A stretch of DNA of 64,000 nucleotides. Source: Ascidiimonas sp046199005. GTDB taxonomy: Bacteria > Bacteroidota > Bacteroidia > Flavobacteriales > Flavobacteriaceae. The notes beneath the pieces are model-generated. The model was not told where the DNA came from and searched no databases. It saw only the letters and a list, made by a program, of their open reading frames with translations. This document shows, piece by piece, positions 1-8,343 of this stretch. The position numbers and the translations under genes were made by a program. Each line of letters starts with the position of its first letter. Position 1 is the stretch's first letter. The stretch lies in assembly GCA_046199005.1 (NCBI GenBank), contig CP176050.1, positions 3,038,001 through 3,102,000 of the forward strand. The letters run 5' to 3'.

Positions 1-824
1 CTTTCTTTCTTGACAATCCCATAAGGAGTCCAGGGAGACTTACTATCTCTGGTATGCTTCCGGATGGCTTGATTTTTGGCGATAGATTCTGGGGTTTTAT
101 ACCCTCTTTTATGATCTAAGTGAACACAAACCGCACTGTAGCGCAGTTGCTTCGATTTAATCCCGTAATTGAACAGCCGTTCACCCAGCTCTCGGTCCTG
201 TCCGCCATATTGCATCCGCTCATCAAAGCCATTGACCGCTTCAATATCCTTTTTCCATCCGGAGGAATTATGGCCATTCCAGCTCGCATTTGTAGGCGTG
301 ATCGCATTTAAAAATTTTGCTTTCCAGCCGGAAGCAGTCAGTTTGTTATTCTTAAAAGAACGCTTTAATCCGTTCTCAAGCAGCCAGTCAACCTCAAAAC
401 ACCTTCCGGTTTCAATATCCTCCTTCGAAATAAGTTTAGAAATATGCATGGGTAACATAAAGTAACCTCCCGAAATAAAATAGCCTGCTTCTTTCTCATC
501 CTGATGCACCTGCAGAAAATCTGCTCTTGGAATACAATCGCCATCACTCATCACTATGTAAGGTGCTCTGCAGGCAACGATCGCTTTGTTTAAAATACGA
601 GACTTCTGAAATCCGTCATCTTCCTGCCATACATGCACCAGGTCATAAAAAACTTCCTCTTGCATACGTTTGAGCAACGCTTTGGTATCGGGACCCGATC
701 CGTCATCGGCAATTACTACCTCAAAATCCCTGAATTGTTGTTGGTTATAGCCCCATAAAACTTTTTCAAGCCATGCTTCTGCGTTAAAGGTGCTGATGAT
801 AACCGATATCTGAGGTGCTTTCAT
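1..824 (-). CDS. Family 2 glycosyltransferase, 3' end outside window
   Basis: The frame is open from ATG (824) to the window edge, so the C-terminus is missing. I translated it by hand: it starts MKAPQISVIISTFNAEAW, typical of GT-A fold family 2 enzymes. VVIADDGSGPDT follows, then MSDGDCIP, the metal/nucleotide-sugar binding acidic region. The later WNGHNSSGWKKD and FDERMQYGGQDRELGERL segment resembles the galactosyltransferase-type C-terminal domain often attached to these enzymes. It probably transfers a sugar during surface polysaccharide synthesis at the cytoplasmic membrane. It is divergent from the ATP-grasp gene next door, which fits a polysaccharide locus. The acceptor and donor cannot be read from sequence. 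Confidence 0.85.
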   Translation of the reverse strand, partial: MKAPQISVIISTFNAEAWLEKVLWGYNQQQFRDFEVVIADDGSGPDTKALLKRMQEEVFYDLVHVWQEDDGFQKSRILNKAIVACRAPYIVMSDGDCIPRADFLQVHQDEKEAGYFISGGYFMLPMHISKLISKEDIETGRCFEVDWLLENGLKRSFKNNKLTASGWKAKFLNAITPTNASWNGHNSSGWKKDIEAVNGFDERMQYGGQDRELGERLFNYGIKSKQLRYSAVCVHLDHKRGYKTPESIAKNQAIRKHTRDSKSPWTPYGIVKKE

Positions 825-921
825 GTAATGGAATTTAACACAAAAATATGAATGGCAATTTACATATCTTTGCTTTTTGTAATTTTTCGGCAAACCGTCA
901 ACTAAAATAGAGGCTGATACT

Positions 922-1833
922 GTGAACAAAATCAGGAAACTCGCTTACGGGCTCATCAAAAAAATGAAATTCCTTCCTCCGGAATTTTATGTAAAGATCT
1001 ATTACGAGTACTACACAGGTAAAAAACTCAATCTTGAGAATCCGAAAGAATTCAATGAAAAAATACAGTGGTTAAAAGTCTACTACAAACCGAAAATCCT
1101 TAATACGCTGGTAGATAAACATGCCGTAAAGGCCTATGTCAAAGAAAAAATAGGCGAAAAATACCTCAATGAAACCCTTGCCGTTTTCGATAAGGTTGGG
1201 GATGTGAATTTTGATGCGTTGCCAGATCAATTTGTGATCAAAGGGGTTCACGGCTGTCATTTTAATTTGATCGTGGAAGACAAGTCTAAGATGGATGTAT
1301 TTAAATCCCGGTTAAAACTGTTTAAATGGATGCATAAAAATCAGTACTACCGCGGCGGACTCGAATGGGCCTATAAAGATGTAAAGCCCCGTCTTTTGGC
1401 TGAAAAATATTTGTCTGAAATGGGAAAGGGAGCAATCAGTGATTACAAATTCTATTGCTTTGACGGAGAACCTCGTTTTCTGCAGATAGACCTCGAACGA
1501 GGCAATGAAGCCAATCAGCGTTGTTTTTATGATGTTGACTGGAAAAAAACTGATTTTAATAAAGGAGCGGTGGCTACCTACGAAGGTACGCTGGAAAAAC
1601 CTGAAAATTTTGAAGAGATGGTGACCGTTGCCCGGAAGCTCGCCGACAAATTCCCGTTTGTGCGTGTGGATCTTTACAACATTAACGGCCGAATCGTTTT
1701 TGGAGAAATGACCTTCTATCCAGGAGATGGGCGCATCGACTTTACCCCTGACCGATACAATAAAATCGTGGGAGACATGATCACCCTTCCCGAAATACAG
1801 GAAGGAAAAAAGATCGTTACCCGGGCTTTCTAA
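922..1833 (+). CDS. TupA-like ATP-grasp protein
   Basis: 303 aa. The N-terminal half (LNLENPKEFNEKIQWLK, then DKHAVKAYV and a conserved FVIKGVHGC strand) matches the TupA-like ATP-grasp family, usually found in capsule or teichuronopeptide and exopolysaccharide clusters. The C-terminal half carries the ATP-grasp acidic residues in DYKFYCFDGEPRF and VRVDLYNINGRIVFGEMTFYPGDG. The predicted start is GTG at 922; an internal ATG at 964 (codon 15) is an alternative, but it would trim a conserved basic N-terminus. Placed back to back with a GT2 gene, it likely adds an amino-acid or related group to a surface glycan. The substrate is unknown. Confidence 0.8.
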   Translation: MNKIRKLAYGLIKKMKFLPPEFYVKIYYEYYTGKKLNLENPKEFNEKIQWLKVYYKPKILNTLVDKHAVKAYVKEKIGEKYLNETLAVFDKVGDVNFDALPDQFVIKGVHGCHFNLIVEDKSKMDVFKSRLKLFKWMHKNQYYRGGLEWAYKDVKPRLLAEKYLSEMGKGAISDYKFYCFDGEPRFLQIDLERGNEANQRCFYDVDWKKTDFNKGAVATYEGTLEKPENFEEMVTVARKLADKFPFVRVDLYNINGRIVFGEMTFYPGDGRIDFTPDRYNKIVGDMITLPEIQEGKKIVTRAF

Positions 1834-1881
1834 AAGTATATTATTAAGGGCTTGCAGCTTGTTCAACCTGAAGTTATATTG

Positions 1882-1889
1882 TACCTTTG
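1882..1889 (+). promoter_or_regulatory. Bacteroidota promoter core upstream of the CCA gene
   Basis: TACCTTTG matches the Bacteroidota -7 consensus TAnnTTTG, with a TTG about 20 bases upstream (1859-1861). It lies 30 bases before the ATG at 1920 and would drive the CCA-adding enzyme and ctaA. Confidence 0.6.
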
Positions 1890-1919
1890 CGGTCTCTTAA
1901 AAGATATTGAAAAACAGGT

Positions 1920-3353
1920 ATGGCCGAAGGATATTATACAGAAGCACTTGATCATAAAATTTTCAATATTATCGCTGATGTTTCTGCTGAGTTAGCACTG
2001 GAAACCTATGTAATTGGCGGTTTCGTTCGCGACTACTTACTCAAAAGACCACAACCCAAAGATATTGATATTGTAGCTGTTGGCAGCGGCATTGAACTGG
2101 CGCTTGCAGTTGCTAAAAAGCTTCCGGGTACTCCCAATGTACAGGTGTTTAAAACCTATGGCACAGCCATGATCAAAACCACCGACATTGAAGTAGAGTT
2201 TGTGGGAGCCCGAAAAGAAAGTTATGACGAAAACAGCCGGAAGCCAGCGGTAGAGAACGGCACCTTGCAAGACGATCAAAACCGAAGAGATTTTACCATC
2301 AATGCGTTGGCACTATCGCTTGACAAAAATGATTTTGGCAAGTTGCTGGACCCTTTTGGAGGCTGTGAAGACCTAGAAAGGAAGATCATACGTACACCAT
2401 TGGATCCTGATATTACTTTTTCAGACGATCCCTTGCGGATGATGCGGGGCATTCGCTTTGCCACCCAACTACAATTCAACATCGAAAAATCTTCTTTCAA
2501 GGCGATCAAAAGGAATAAAGACCGTATTCGAATCATCTCAAAAGAACGTATCGTAGACGAACTTCATAAGATACTTTTAAGTCCCAAACCATCGGTAGGT
2601 TTTAAGCTGCTTTATGAAACAGAACTTTTACCCATTATCCTCCCGGAACTCACTGCCTTGCAGGGCATCGAAGAAGTAGAAGGACAAAAACATAAAGACA
2701 ATTTCTGGCATACACTGGAAGTTGTCGACAATATTTCAGAAAATACAGATAATCTCTGGTTGCGATGGGCAGCCTTATTGCACGATATTGGAAAAGCACC
2801 TACCAAACGCTTTAATAAAAAAGTGGGGTGGACATTTCACGGTCACGAATTTGTAGGTTCAAAAATGGTGTACAAACTATTTAAAAGACTGCGTATGCCT
2901 TTGAATGAAAAAATGAAATTCGTTCAGAAAATGGTTCTCATGAGTTCCCGGCCCATTGCGCTTTCGAACGATGCGGTCACCGATTCTGCTGTACGCCGAT
3001 TGATCTTTGATGCGGGTGAAGACGTAGACGCACTTATGACCCTTTGCGAAGCAGATATTACGACTAAAAATCCGAAACGCTTCCGGCGCTATCACAATAA
3101 CTTCAAACTTGTTCGGCAAAAAATGATCGAGGTGGAAGAAAGGGATCACGTTCGAAATTTTCAGCCTCCGGTAAGTGGCGAGGAGATCATGAGTACGTTT
3201 GGTATTAGTCCGTCCAGAGAAGTCGGGATCATAAAGGAAGCCATTAAAGAAGCAATTCTGGAAGGAGATATACCGAATGAATATGAAGAAGCCCGAAAGT
3301 TTATGCTCAAAAAAGGAAAAGATCTCGGACTCACGCAAGTGGTAGGGTCTTAA
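1920..3353 (+). CDS. cca: CCA tRNA nucleotidyltransferase with HD domain
   Basis: 477 aa. The N-terminal class II nucleotidyltransferase head has GGFVRD at 33-38 and the metal-binding DID at 48-50, followed by the RRDFTINALAL and DPLRMMRGIRFA motifs typical of CCA-adding and poly(A) polymerases. Around residue 286 LLHDIGK marks an HD phosphohydrolase domain, which many bacterial CCA enzymes carry. It adds or repairs the 3' CCA end of tRNAs in the cytoplasm. The length is usual for flavobacterial copies. It is followed after 10 bases by ctaA, so the two are probably cotranscribed. Without a phylogeny, a poly(A) polymerase role cannot be strictly excluded. Confidence 0.92.
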   Translation: MAEGYYTEALDHKIFNIIADVSAELALETYVIGGFVRDYLLKRPQPKDIDIVAVGSGIELALAVAKKLPGTPNVQVFKTYGTAMIKTTDIEVEFVGARKESYDENSRKPAVENGTLQDDQNRRDFTINALALSLDKNDFGKLLDPFGGCEDLERKIIRTPLDPDITFSDDPLRMMRGIRFATQLQFNIEKSSFKAIKRNKDRIRIISKERIVDELHKILLSPKPSVGFKLLYETELLPIILPELTALQGIEEVEGQKHKDNFWHTLEVVDNISENTDNLWLRWAALLHDIGKAPTKRFNKKVGWTFHGHEFVGSKMVYKLFKRLRMPLNEKMKFVQKMVLMSSRPIALSNDAVTDSAVRRLIFDAGEDVDALMTLCEADITTKNPKRFRRYHNNFKLVRQKMIEVEERDHVRNFQPPVSGEEIMSTFGISPSREVGIIKEAIKEAILEGDIPNEYEEARKFMLKKGKDLGLTQVVGS

Positions 3354-3363
3354 GGAAATAGCT

Positions 3364-4407
3364 ATGAAAAAACTAAAAAAGAACTTTCCGAAAATTGCAA
3401 AAACTGCATTGATCCTAATTTACCTGGTCATCGTAGCCGGTGCTGTGGTACGAATGACAGGTAGCGGAATGGGATGCCCGGACTGGCCCAAATGTTTTGG
3501 CTACCTCATCCCTCCTACCGAACGCGCCCAGTTAGAATGGCAAACCCATAAGAATTATGAAAAAGGACAGGTGATCATCGTCGATGAAAGCCTTCAGGTA
3601 GCGGTAACCGATTTTACTACCGGAACCGAATACGATGAAACCAACTGGCAACCCTACACCCGGCACGACTATTCCGTTTTCAATGCATTTCATACGTGGA
3701 CGGAGTTTATCAACAGGCTGATCGGAGCACTTGCCGGACTCGCTACTTTGTTGATGGCAATTGCAGCCATTGGCTATTGGAAAGAAAAGAAACAGATCAC
3801 GCTTTTATCCTGGCTCGTGGTGATCGGAATGGGCTTTCAGGCGTGGCTGGGCGCAAAAGTAGTATACTCTGTGCTTCAACCTGTTAAGATCACCATACAT
3901 ATGGTGGTAGCACTTTTGCTGGTGGCATTGGTACTTTACATCATCAGCCTTACAAAAAAGATCACGAATGAGGTTGCTTTTAACGCTGCATTCTATAAAG
4001 GTCTTTGGATAGCCCTTTTACTTACGATGCTTCAGGTAGTGCTTGGTACCCAGGTGCGACAATTCGTAGACACCCAAATTGACTTAGTAGGAGAAGCCGC
4101 CAAAGGCTTATGGCTTCAAAATCCGGAACTCGATTTTTACATTCATCGTTCTTTTTCGATCGTGGTATTGGTCGTGAATGTTTTCTTGTTTTATCAAAAT
4201 CGGAAAAAAGGGCTTGGTTTCGAAAAAATGAATTGGGTGTTGCTCTTATTGCTTGCTGAAATTGCAACCGGGATCCTGATGTATTATGTAGATTTCCCCT
4301 TCGGATCGCAGCCTTTACACCTTGTATTAGCCTCGCTGCTGTTCGGTGTACAATTTTATTTGGTACTCGAAGCTATTCAGGCGAAAAAACAGCGGGAAAC
4401 TTTGTAA
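3364..4407 (+). CDS. ctaA: Haem A synthase (COX15/CtaA family)
   Basis: 347 aa with about eight membrane helices. It hydroxylates the C8 methyl group of haem O to give haem A for cytochrome c oxidase, at the cytoplasmic membrane. The first helix ends in VVRMTGSGMGCPDWPKCFG, a family hallmark; Cys38 and Cys44 are in the first loop. The four conserved haem-ligand or pathway histidines are visible: His110 (HTWTEFINR), His179, His261 (IHRS) and His319. A periplasmic insertion at about 55-100 is longer than in Bacillus CtaA and resembles the COX15-type proteins of Bacteroidota. No other oxidase assembly genes are adjacent. Confidence 0.93.
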   Translation: MKKLKKNFPKIAKTALILIYLVIVAGAVVRMTGSGMGCPDWPKCFGYLIPPTERAQLEWQTHKNYEKGQVIIVDESLQVAVTDFTTGTEYDETNWQPYTRHDYSVFNAFHTWTEFINRLIGALAGLATLLMAIAAIGYWKEKKQITLLSWLVVIGMGFQAWLGAKVVYSVLQPVKITIHMVVALLLVALVLYIISLTKKITNEVAFNAAFYKGLWIALLLTMLQVVLGTQVRQFVDTQIDLVGEAAKGLWLQNPELDFYIHRSFSIVVLVVNVFLFYQNRKKGLGFEKMNWVLLLLLAEIATGILMYYVDFPFGSQPLHLVLASLLFGVQFYLVLEAIQAKKQRETL

Positions 4408-4412
4408 CTTTG
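4405..4412 (+). promoter_or_regulatory. Promoter core TAACTTTG inside the end of ctaA
   Basis: TAACTTTG fits TAnnTTTG and overlaps the ctaA stop, 18 bases before the ATG of the next gene. No clear TTTG at -33 is present. It suggests that the next gene has its own promoter rather than only read-through. Confidence 0.45.
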
Positions 4413-4430
4413 CAATCCAAAATTTTTAAG

Positions 4431-4940
4431 ATGATTTATAAGATCAGAATAATTCTTGATGCGGAAGAAGATATCTTTCGGGATATTGAAATCGAAGCTG
4501 AGAATTATTTGGAAGAGTTGCACAATTCCATCACACAGGCCTTTGGTTTTGACGGAAGCGAGATGGCTTCTTTTTACCTGGCGGATGAAGAATGGGAACA
4601 AGGTGAAGAGATCTCCTTGTTCGATATGAGCGATACCGGTTCTGATATTCGCCTGATGAACGAGACGCCTATAGACGATGTGCTTAATGAAGACACACCA
4701 CATTTGATCTATGTGTACGATTTTCTAAGCATGTGGACTTTCTTCGTCGAACTTGCTGAAGTAGCAGAAAAAGAAGATGGTAAATCGTATCCCAATCTTT
4801 TATTTGCTTACGGGGTGCTTCCGGATGCTCCTCCGGAGAAACAGTTTGAAGCGCTTCCGGGTGATGAAGATGAGCTTAGCGATGAAGATCTGGATATCGA
4901 AGATTACGACAATCTCGATTTCGACGAAAACTGGAATTGA
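4431..4940 (+). CDS. pRiA4b ORF-3-like protein
   Basis: 169 aa from ATG 4431; a TTG at 4410 would add seven residues that overlap the promoter core, so I reject it. The sequence IYKIRIILDAEEDIFRDIEIEA, then ITQAFGFDGSEMASFYLADEEWEQGEEISL and HLIYVYDF.SMWTFFVEL matches the plasmid pRiA4b ORF-3 family (also called IS1096 passenger TnpR-like). The fold is small and alpha/beta, and the function is not established. The C-terminal 30 residues are strongly acidic (DEDELSDEDLDIEDYD). Chromosomal copies next to housekeeping genes are common in flavobacteria, so this one is not evidence of a mobile element. Confidence 0.75.
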   Translation: MIYKIRIILDAEEDIFRDIEIEAENYLEELHNSITQAFGFDGSEMASFYLADEEWEQGEEISLFDMSDTGSDIRLMNETPIDDVLNEDTPHLIYVYDFLSMWTFFVELAEVAEKEDGKSYPNLLFAYGVLPDAPPEKQFEALPGDEDELSDEDLDIEDYDNLDFDENWN

Positions 4941-5007
4941 TTTGCTGTAAATCATCCTTCCAAACCAAATTAAATTTAACAAACCCAATAATTACAACTA
5001 ATACTCC

Positions 5008-6066
5008 ATGATAAATCTATATCCTGCTCAGATCGAAAGCCTTTCAGTACACAGAATCGGAAATAAAAGCAGAAATGAATCCGTATTCCTTTCCGCAGAA
5101 TCCTATCGTTTGAACGATGAGATCGCCGCGGTACTGAAAGAATATTTTTTTAAGCCTTTTCGCGAGAAAGAAGAAAATTACTTCCGGTTTGCCAATGAAG
5201 TCGATGTAGATTTTAATCCGCTGTATTCCATTATAGCAGCCACCTTTGCAGATCCTTCCAGCTGTCATGCAAATTCAAAAAAAATAACCACGCATTTATT
5301 TGAGCAATCCAATCATCCCCATATCAAAAACGGAGAAGTGTATGTAGCTCATTTTACCGATGTGATGATCGACAATCAGAAAACCGACGCAATAGGGATC
5401 TTCAAAAGCGAGTTAAAACACGATTTTCTGCAATTCCAGGAGCAAGGAAGTAATCTTGATATTTTGATCCAGCAAGGGGTGAATATCAACAAACTGGACA
5501 AAGGTTGCCTTATTTTTAATGTGGCGAAAGAAGAAGGTTATAAGATCTTATCGGTAGACAGTAACCGCTACGACACCAAATACTGGCTCGAAAACTTTTT
5601 AGGGGTAGATGTGTTGGCCGATGAAAATTTCTTTACCAAAAAATACCTGAAGTTCTGCCAGGACTTTGCCAAAGATGTGGTGCTTCCGGCCGAAGACAAG
5701 AAAGAAGAAGTGATGTTTATGAACCGTGCGGTGAATCACTTTGCGAAAAACGATGACTTCGAAGAAACCAGTTTTTTGAACGAAGTGATGGAAAATCCGG
5801 AGTTAATTCCCGAATTCAAGCATTACAAAACTGAACGCGGACCCAAATACAGCATTGAAGATGTCTCTACCTTTCCTATTGCCAACAAAGCGGTTTCTGA
5901 CGCGCGGAAGAAGATCAAAAATGTGATCAATCTCGATACCAACATTCAGATTAAGATGGATTTTATAAATCCAGAATCCGCAGAGAAATTTGTCGAAAAA
6001 GGCTGGGACGAAGAAAAGCAGATGTACTATTACCTGGTGTATTTTAATAAAGAACAGAAGTCGTAG
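5008..6066 (+). CDS. Nucleoid-associated protein, YejK/NdpA family
   Basis: 352 aa. The family signature appears in order: an N-terminal VHRIGNKSRNE segment, a helical region containing FKPFREKEENYFRF, then VYVAHFTDVMIDNQKTDAIGIFKSE and later ANKAVSDARKKIKNVINLDTNIQIKM. These proteins coat DNA in the nucleoid; some related proteins occur near phage or plasmid genes, but here the neighbours are housekeeping. It is preceded by a 67-base gap and followed by a long gene-free region, so it is probably monocistronic or the end of the operon. Confidence 0.82.
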   Translation: MINLYPAQIESLSVHRIGNKSRNESVFLSAESYRLNDEIAAVLKEYFFKPFREKEENYFRFANEVDVDFNPLYSIIAATFADPSSCHANSKKITTHLFEQSNHPHIKNGEVYVAHFTDVMIDNQKTDAIGIFKSELKHDFLQFQEQGSNLDILIQQGVNINKLDKGCLIFNVAKEEGYKILSVDSNRYDTKYWLENFLGVDVLADENFFTKKYLKFCQDFAKDVVLPAEDKKEEVMFMNRAVNHFAKNDDFEETSFLNEVMENPELIPEFKHYKTERGPKYSIEDVSTFPIANKAVSDARKKIKNVINLDTNIQIKMDFINPESAEKFVEKGWDEEKQMYYYLVYFNKEQKS

Positions 6067-7087
6067 TAAATTAAACGATGTTGATTTAAAGTCCATACGT
6101 CATCTCGAGTGAGCGCCCCGGGCGATTGTATCGAGAGTTGACGAAGCTCGCCATACAAAACAGGTCTCGATACTCCCGAAACATCGGGACCGCTTTCGCA
6201 GGGAAACACTCGACCCAACGATTAAGCTAGCTCAGATTTTTAATGTTTTCTTGAATCAAAACGTCTTTTCGACGATCTGCCCGGGCGATCGGAGAAATCT
6301 GCCTGATCTGAGCAAACTATAAAACTCCTCTCCTTTCCGAAGTGTCGGAACAAAGAGCTGCGTCCGCCTCGGGCGGAGGGCGGCACTTGCCATGTACAGC
6401 GATAGCAAACAGGCAAGTGACGGGCTGGTTGAGGCTTGTGAAAGGAGGAGAATTAGAAAAAAACAAGAATCCTTCAGCTGACTTCTACCGAATGATTTTA
6501 CCGATGAATATATTAATATTGGAGGCATCTAAAGTGCTGTTAGATCAAATCTGGAGAGGTTTGGGTAGGTTTGGGGGTTGAAATTTGTCCGCTATAGGCA
6601 TTACGGGGTCAAGTAAATTTTGTGGGGAGCAATAGCTGAGATAAGCATACTAATTAAATTCCATGATTTGTTTTCATTTTTTTTGCTTGTCCAAAATAAA
6701 CGAAACAAAAAAAAGGACACCTTCGCCTATGAATTTTTTGACAATAAAGTCAAAAACCAATTTCAAAACTTTGCGTCGCTACGTTCCTTCGCTCCTGTTC
6801 TCAAAGCTTTTGAAATTTATTCCACGCCTCAGGATTTCACTGCGTGGGGCTTTTGCTTGGAATACTAGCAAGATGCCTCTGTTCTAGTCGGTGTATTGAA
6901 TGACTTCTGTTAAAAAAAGTCGAAGTACCGAAACTTCAATAGAAACTTTTTAGGAAGTTATTTGCGTTTTCAAAAGTTAATAGAACTTTTGAAAACGCCT
7001 ATCGAGAAAGTGTCCTTTTTTGCCTCTTCAGTTCAAGTGTATTTTCAGAGCCTTTACGCTCTCAATTGTAACTACGATGATAAAAAC

Positions 7088-7122
7088 GTCATATCGAATC
7101 CCTTTAGGGTGAGATATCTGCC
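7088..7122 (+). repeat. REP-like repeat, copy 1
   Basis: CATATCGAATCCC, a short loop, then GGGTGAGATATCTGCC. The central CCC...GGG and outer ATATC...GATAT halves form a hairpin. Copies are at 22119-22155, 22413-22450 and, inverted, 53362-53402. Confidence 0.7.
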
Positions 7123-7311
7123 GAATAGGCACCTGATTGTTTCAGGCGGTACCCATACCGTTAAAAATCGAAAATATTCCACGGCATAAACTATACTTTA
7201 CAAATCTGGCATAATTGGATAGGATATCATAAGATTAAACAAGCTATTTCTTCTATCAAAACCTGCAATAGGAACGAATAAAACAGTGTTTTATCTAAAA
7301 ATGTAAGAATT

Positions 7312-7334
7312 ACCGTTCATATTTATTAGGTTTA
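7312..7334 (+). repeat. Direct repeat left of the GNAT gene
   Basis: ACCGTTCATATTTATTAGG and the following bases match 8176-8198 at about 21 of 23 positions in the same orientation. The pair brackets the GNAT gene at a distance of 864 bases. Confidence 0.6.
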
Positions 7335-7416
7335 GCGAATGTAAAACTTTCTTTCTCAAAGAAGAGTACGAAACAGTTTTCTATGCAATTATCAACCGAT
7401 TAATTTTTATGTACTT

Positions 7417-7986
7417 ATGGAATCTTTTAAAGCGGACCGGAACGAAGACCCCAAATTCAAAACCTATGCTTCCATAGCGTCTTGTGATGAAAGCGTATAT
7501 CAACATATTTTGCCAATATCAGCATCAAGAAAAAATGATTCCCCATGGAAACAAATGTTTCCAAAAGGATGGAATAAAAAGATCATTGATGCGCTAATTA
7601 TTTCTTTGTTAGCTAAAAAAGATGCAAAATTGATCATAACAGCAGCTAAAGAACAACAGGGGTTCATTATTGGACATGCGTTTACTGATTTACTGAAGGA
7701 TTTACATATCGAAGATCATGCTCGCTTTTCAAAAGTCTACTTACAGCTTTACGTCATCACTCATAAAGAAAAAAAAGGAAATGCATTCTCCGAATTACAC
7801 CAGGAACTTGTAAAGCATGCAAAAGAAAAGGGATATAACACCATGATAAGCAGAACACCTGAGGTCAATCACTCAGGAATACGCGCATTGACTAAATGCG
7901 GATTTACAGACAAGCTATTGATCGATGACTCAAGTACGCCAAAAAGAGTGTATTTAGCTAAAAAAATACAGACAGACTCTTTTTAA
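7417..7986 (+). CDS. GNAT-like N-acetyltransferase
   Basis: 189 aa. The central part (LIITAAKEQQGFIIGHAFTD, then KVYLQLYVITHKEKKGNAFSELHQELVKHAKEKGYNTM) follows the strand-helix order of GNAT folds. In NHSGIRALTKCGFTDK near the end the typical motif B (N.aai.lyeklGF) can be recognised. The coenzyme A loop is degenerate (KEKKGNAFSE rather than R/QxxGxG/A), so activity is uncertain. It stands alone between gene-free DNA and the cassette island, and short direct repeats flank it, suggesting separate acquisition. The substrate is unknown. Confidence 0.55.
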   Translation: MESFKADRNEDPKFKTYASIASCDESVYQHILPISASRKNDSPWKQMFPKGWNKKIIDALIISLLAKKDAKLIITAAKEQQGFIIGHAFTDLLKDLHIEDHARFSKVYLQLYVITHKEKKGNAFSELHQELVKHAKEKGYNTMISRTPEVNHSGIRALTKCGFTDKLLIDDSSTPKRVYLAKKIQTDSF

Positions 7987-8175
7987 ACAACGGGCATTCC
8001 TTCCTTTAGAATGCGCTAAGCCTGACAAACGCTTTATCAAAAAACAATGATTTACGGAATCACGTAATCATATCTTACCGTATTGGTTTTAATTTGTAGT
8101 TAAGAATAAGAAAGTTTCGTTGAGTGTATTCCGTAAACGATAAAAATGGAAATTCATCTAAGTGTTTTAAGAAAG

Positions 8176-8198
8176 ACCGTTCATTTTTAGTAGGTTTA
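8176..8198 (+). repeat. Direct repeat right of the GNAT gene
   Basis: ACCGTTCATTTTTAGTAGG and the following bases pair with 7312-7334. The surrounding sequence (agaa.gACCGTTCAT) is also similar. Confidence 0.6.
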
Positions 8199-8298
8199 AG
8201 GTTGATAAATATAGAAAAACAGCTTTAAGGAGCCGTGTACAAATGCTTATATCCGTTTAGAAACGAATATATTACTGATTTTCAAAATATTACAAAAA

Positions 8299-8343
8299 AC
8301 AACTAAAGGAGAAATAAACGCAATTGCGTTTATTTATTAGTTG
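8299..8343 (+). other. attC-like palindrome at the left edge of the cassette array
   Basis: The centre (8312-8335) is a perfect 24-base palindrome, AAATAAACGCAA and its mirror. The outer arms ACAACTAA (8299-8306) and TTAGTTGT (8336-8343) are also complementary. The two arms are separated by AGGAG on the left but only A on the right, giving an asymmetric stem like an attC. The right arm contains the GTT at 8340 that starts the next unit. There is no T-run as in a terminator, and the site lies upstream of a gene rather than after one. Confidence 0.6.

Larger units (their letters stand above)
6067..7416. repeat. Gene-free region with dispersed palindromic repeats
   Basis: No convincing gene is present; the short frames lack family features. 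Near 6100-6215 an imperfect palindrome is built on CTCGAG/CTCGATACTCCCG. At 6361-6384 the palindromic GCCTCGGGCGGAGGGC occurs. At 6540-6580 a G-rich block resembles the reverse complement of 22488-22520. Bases 6606-6628 are an inverted copy of 54118-54140. At 7088-7122 there is a copy of a REP-like repeat. All look like chromosomal dispersed repeats. Confidence 0.6.

Noticed and set aside
3364..6066. pRiA4b ORF-3-like and nucleoid-associated genes considered as signs of an integrated plasmid
   Set aside because: They sit within housekeeping genes with normal composition, and no replication, mobilisation or integrase gene is nearby.
6342..7189. Several short open frames in the first gene-free region
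   Set aside because: They overlap each other and the repeats and have no recognisable motif or sensible start; low-complexity composition.
8312..8335. Perfect palindrome read as a rho-independent terminator
   Set aside because: There is no T-run, no gene ends nearby (the previous stop is over 300 bases away), and the outer arms continue into the unit start.
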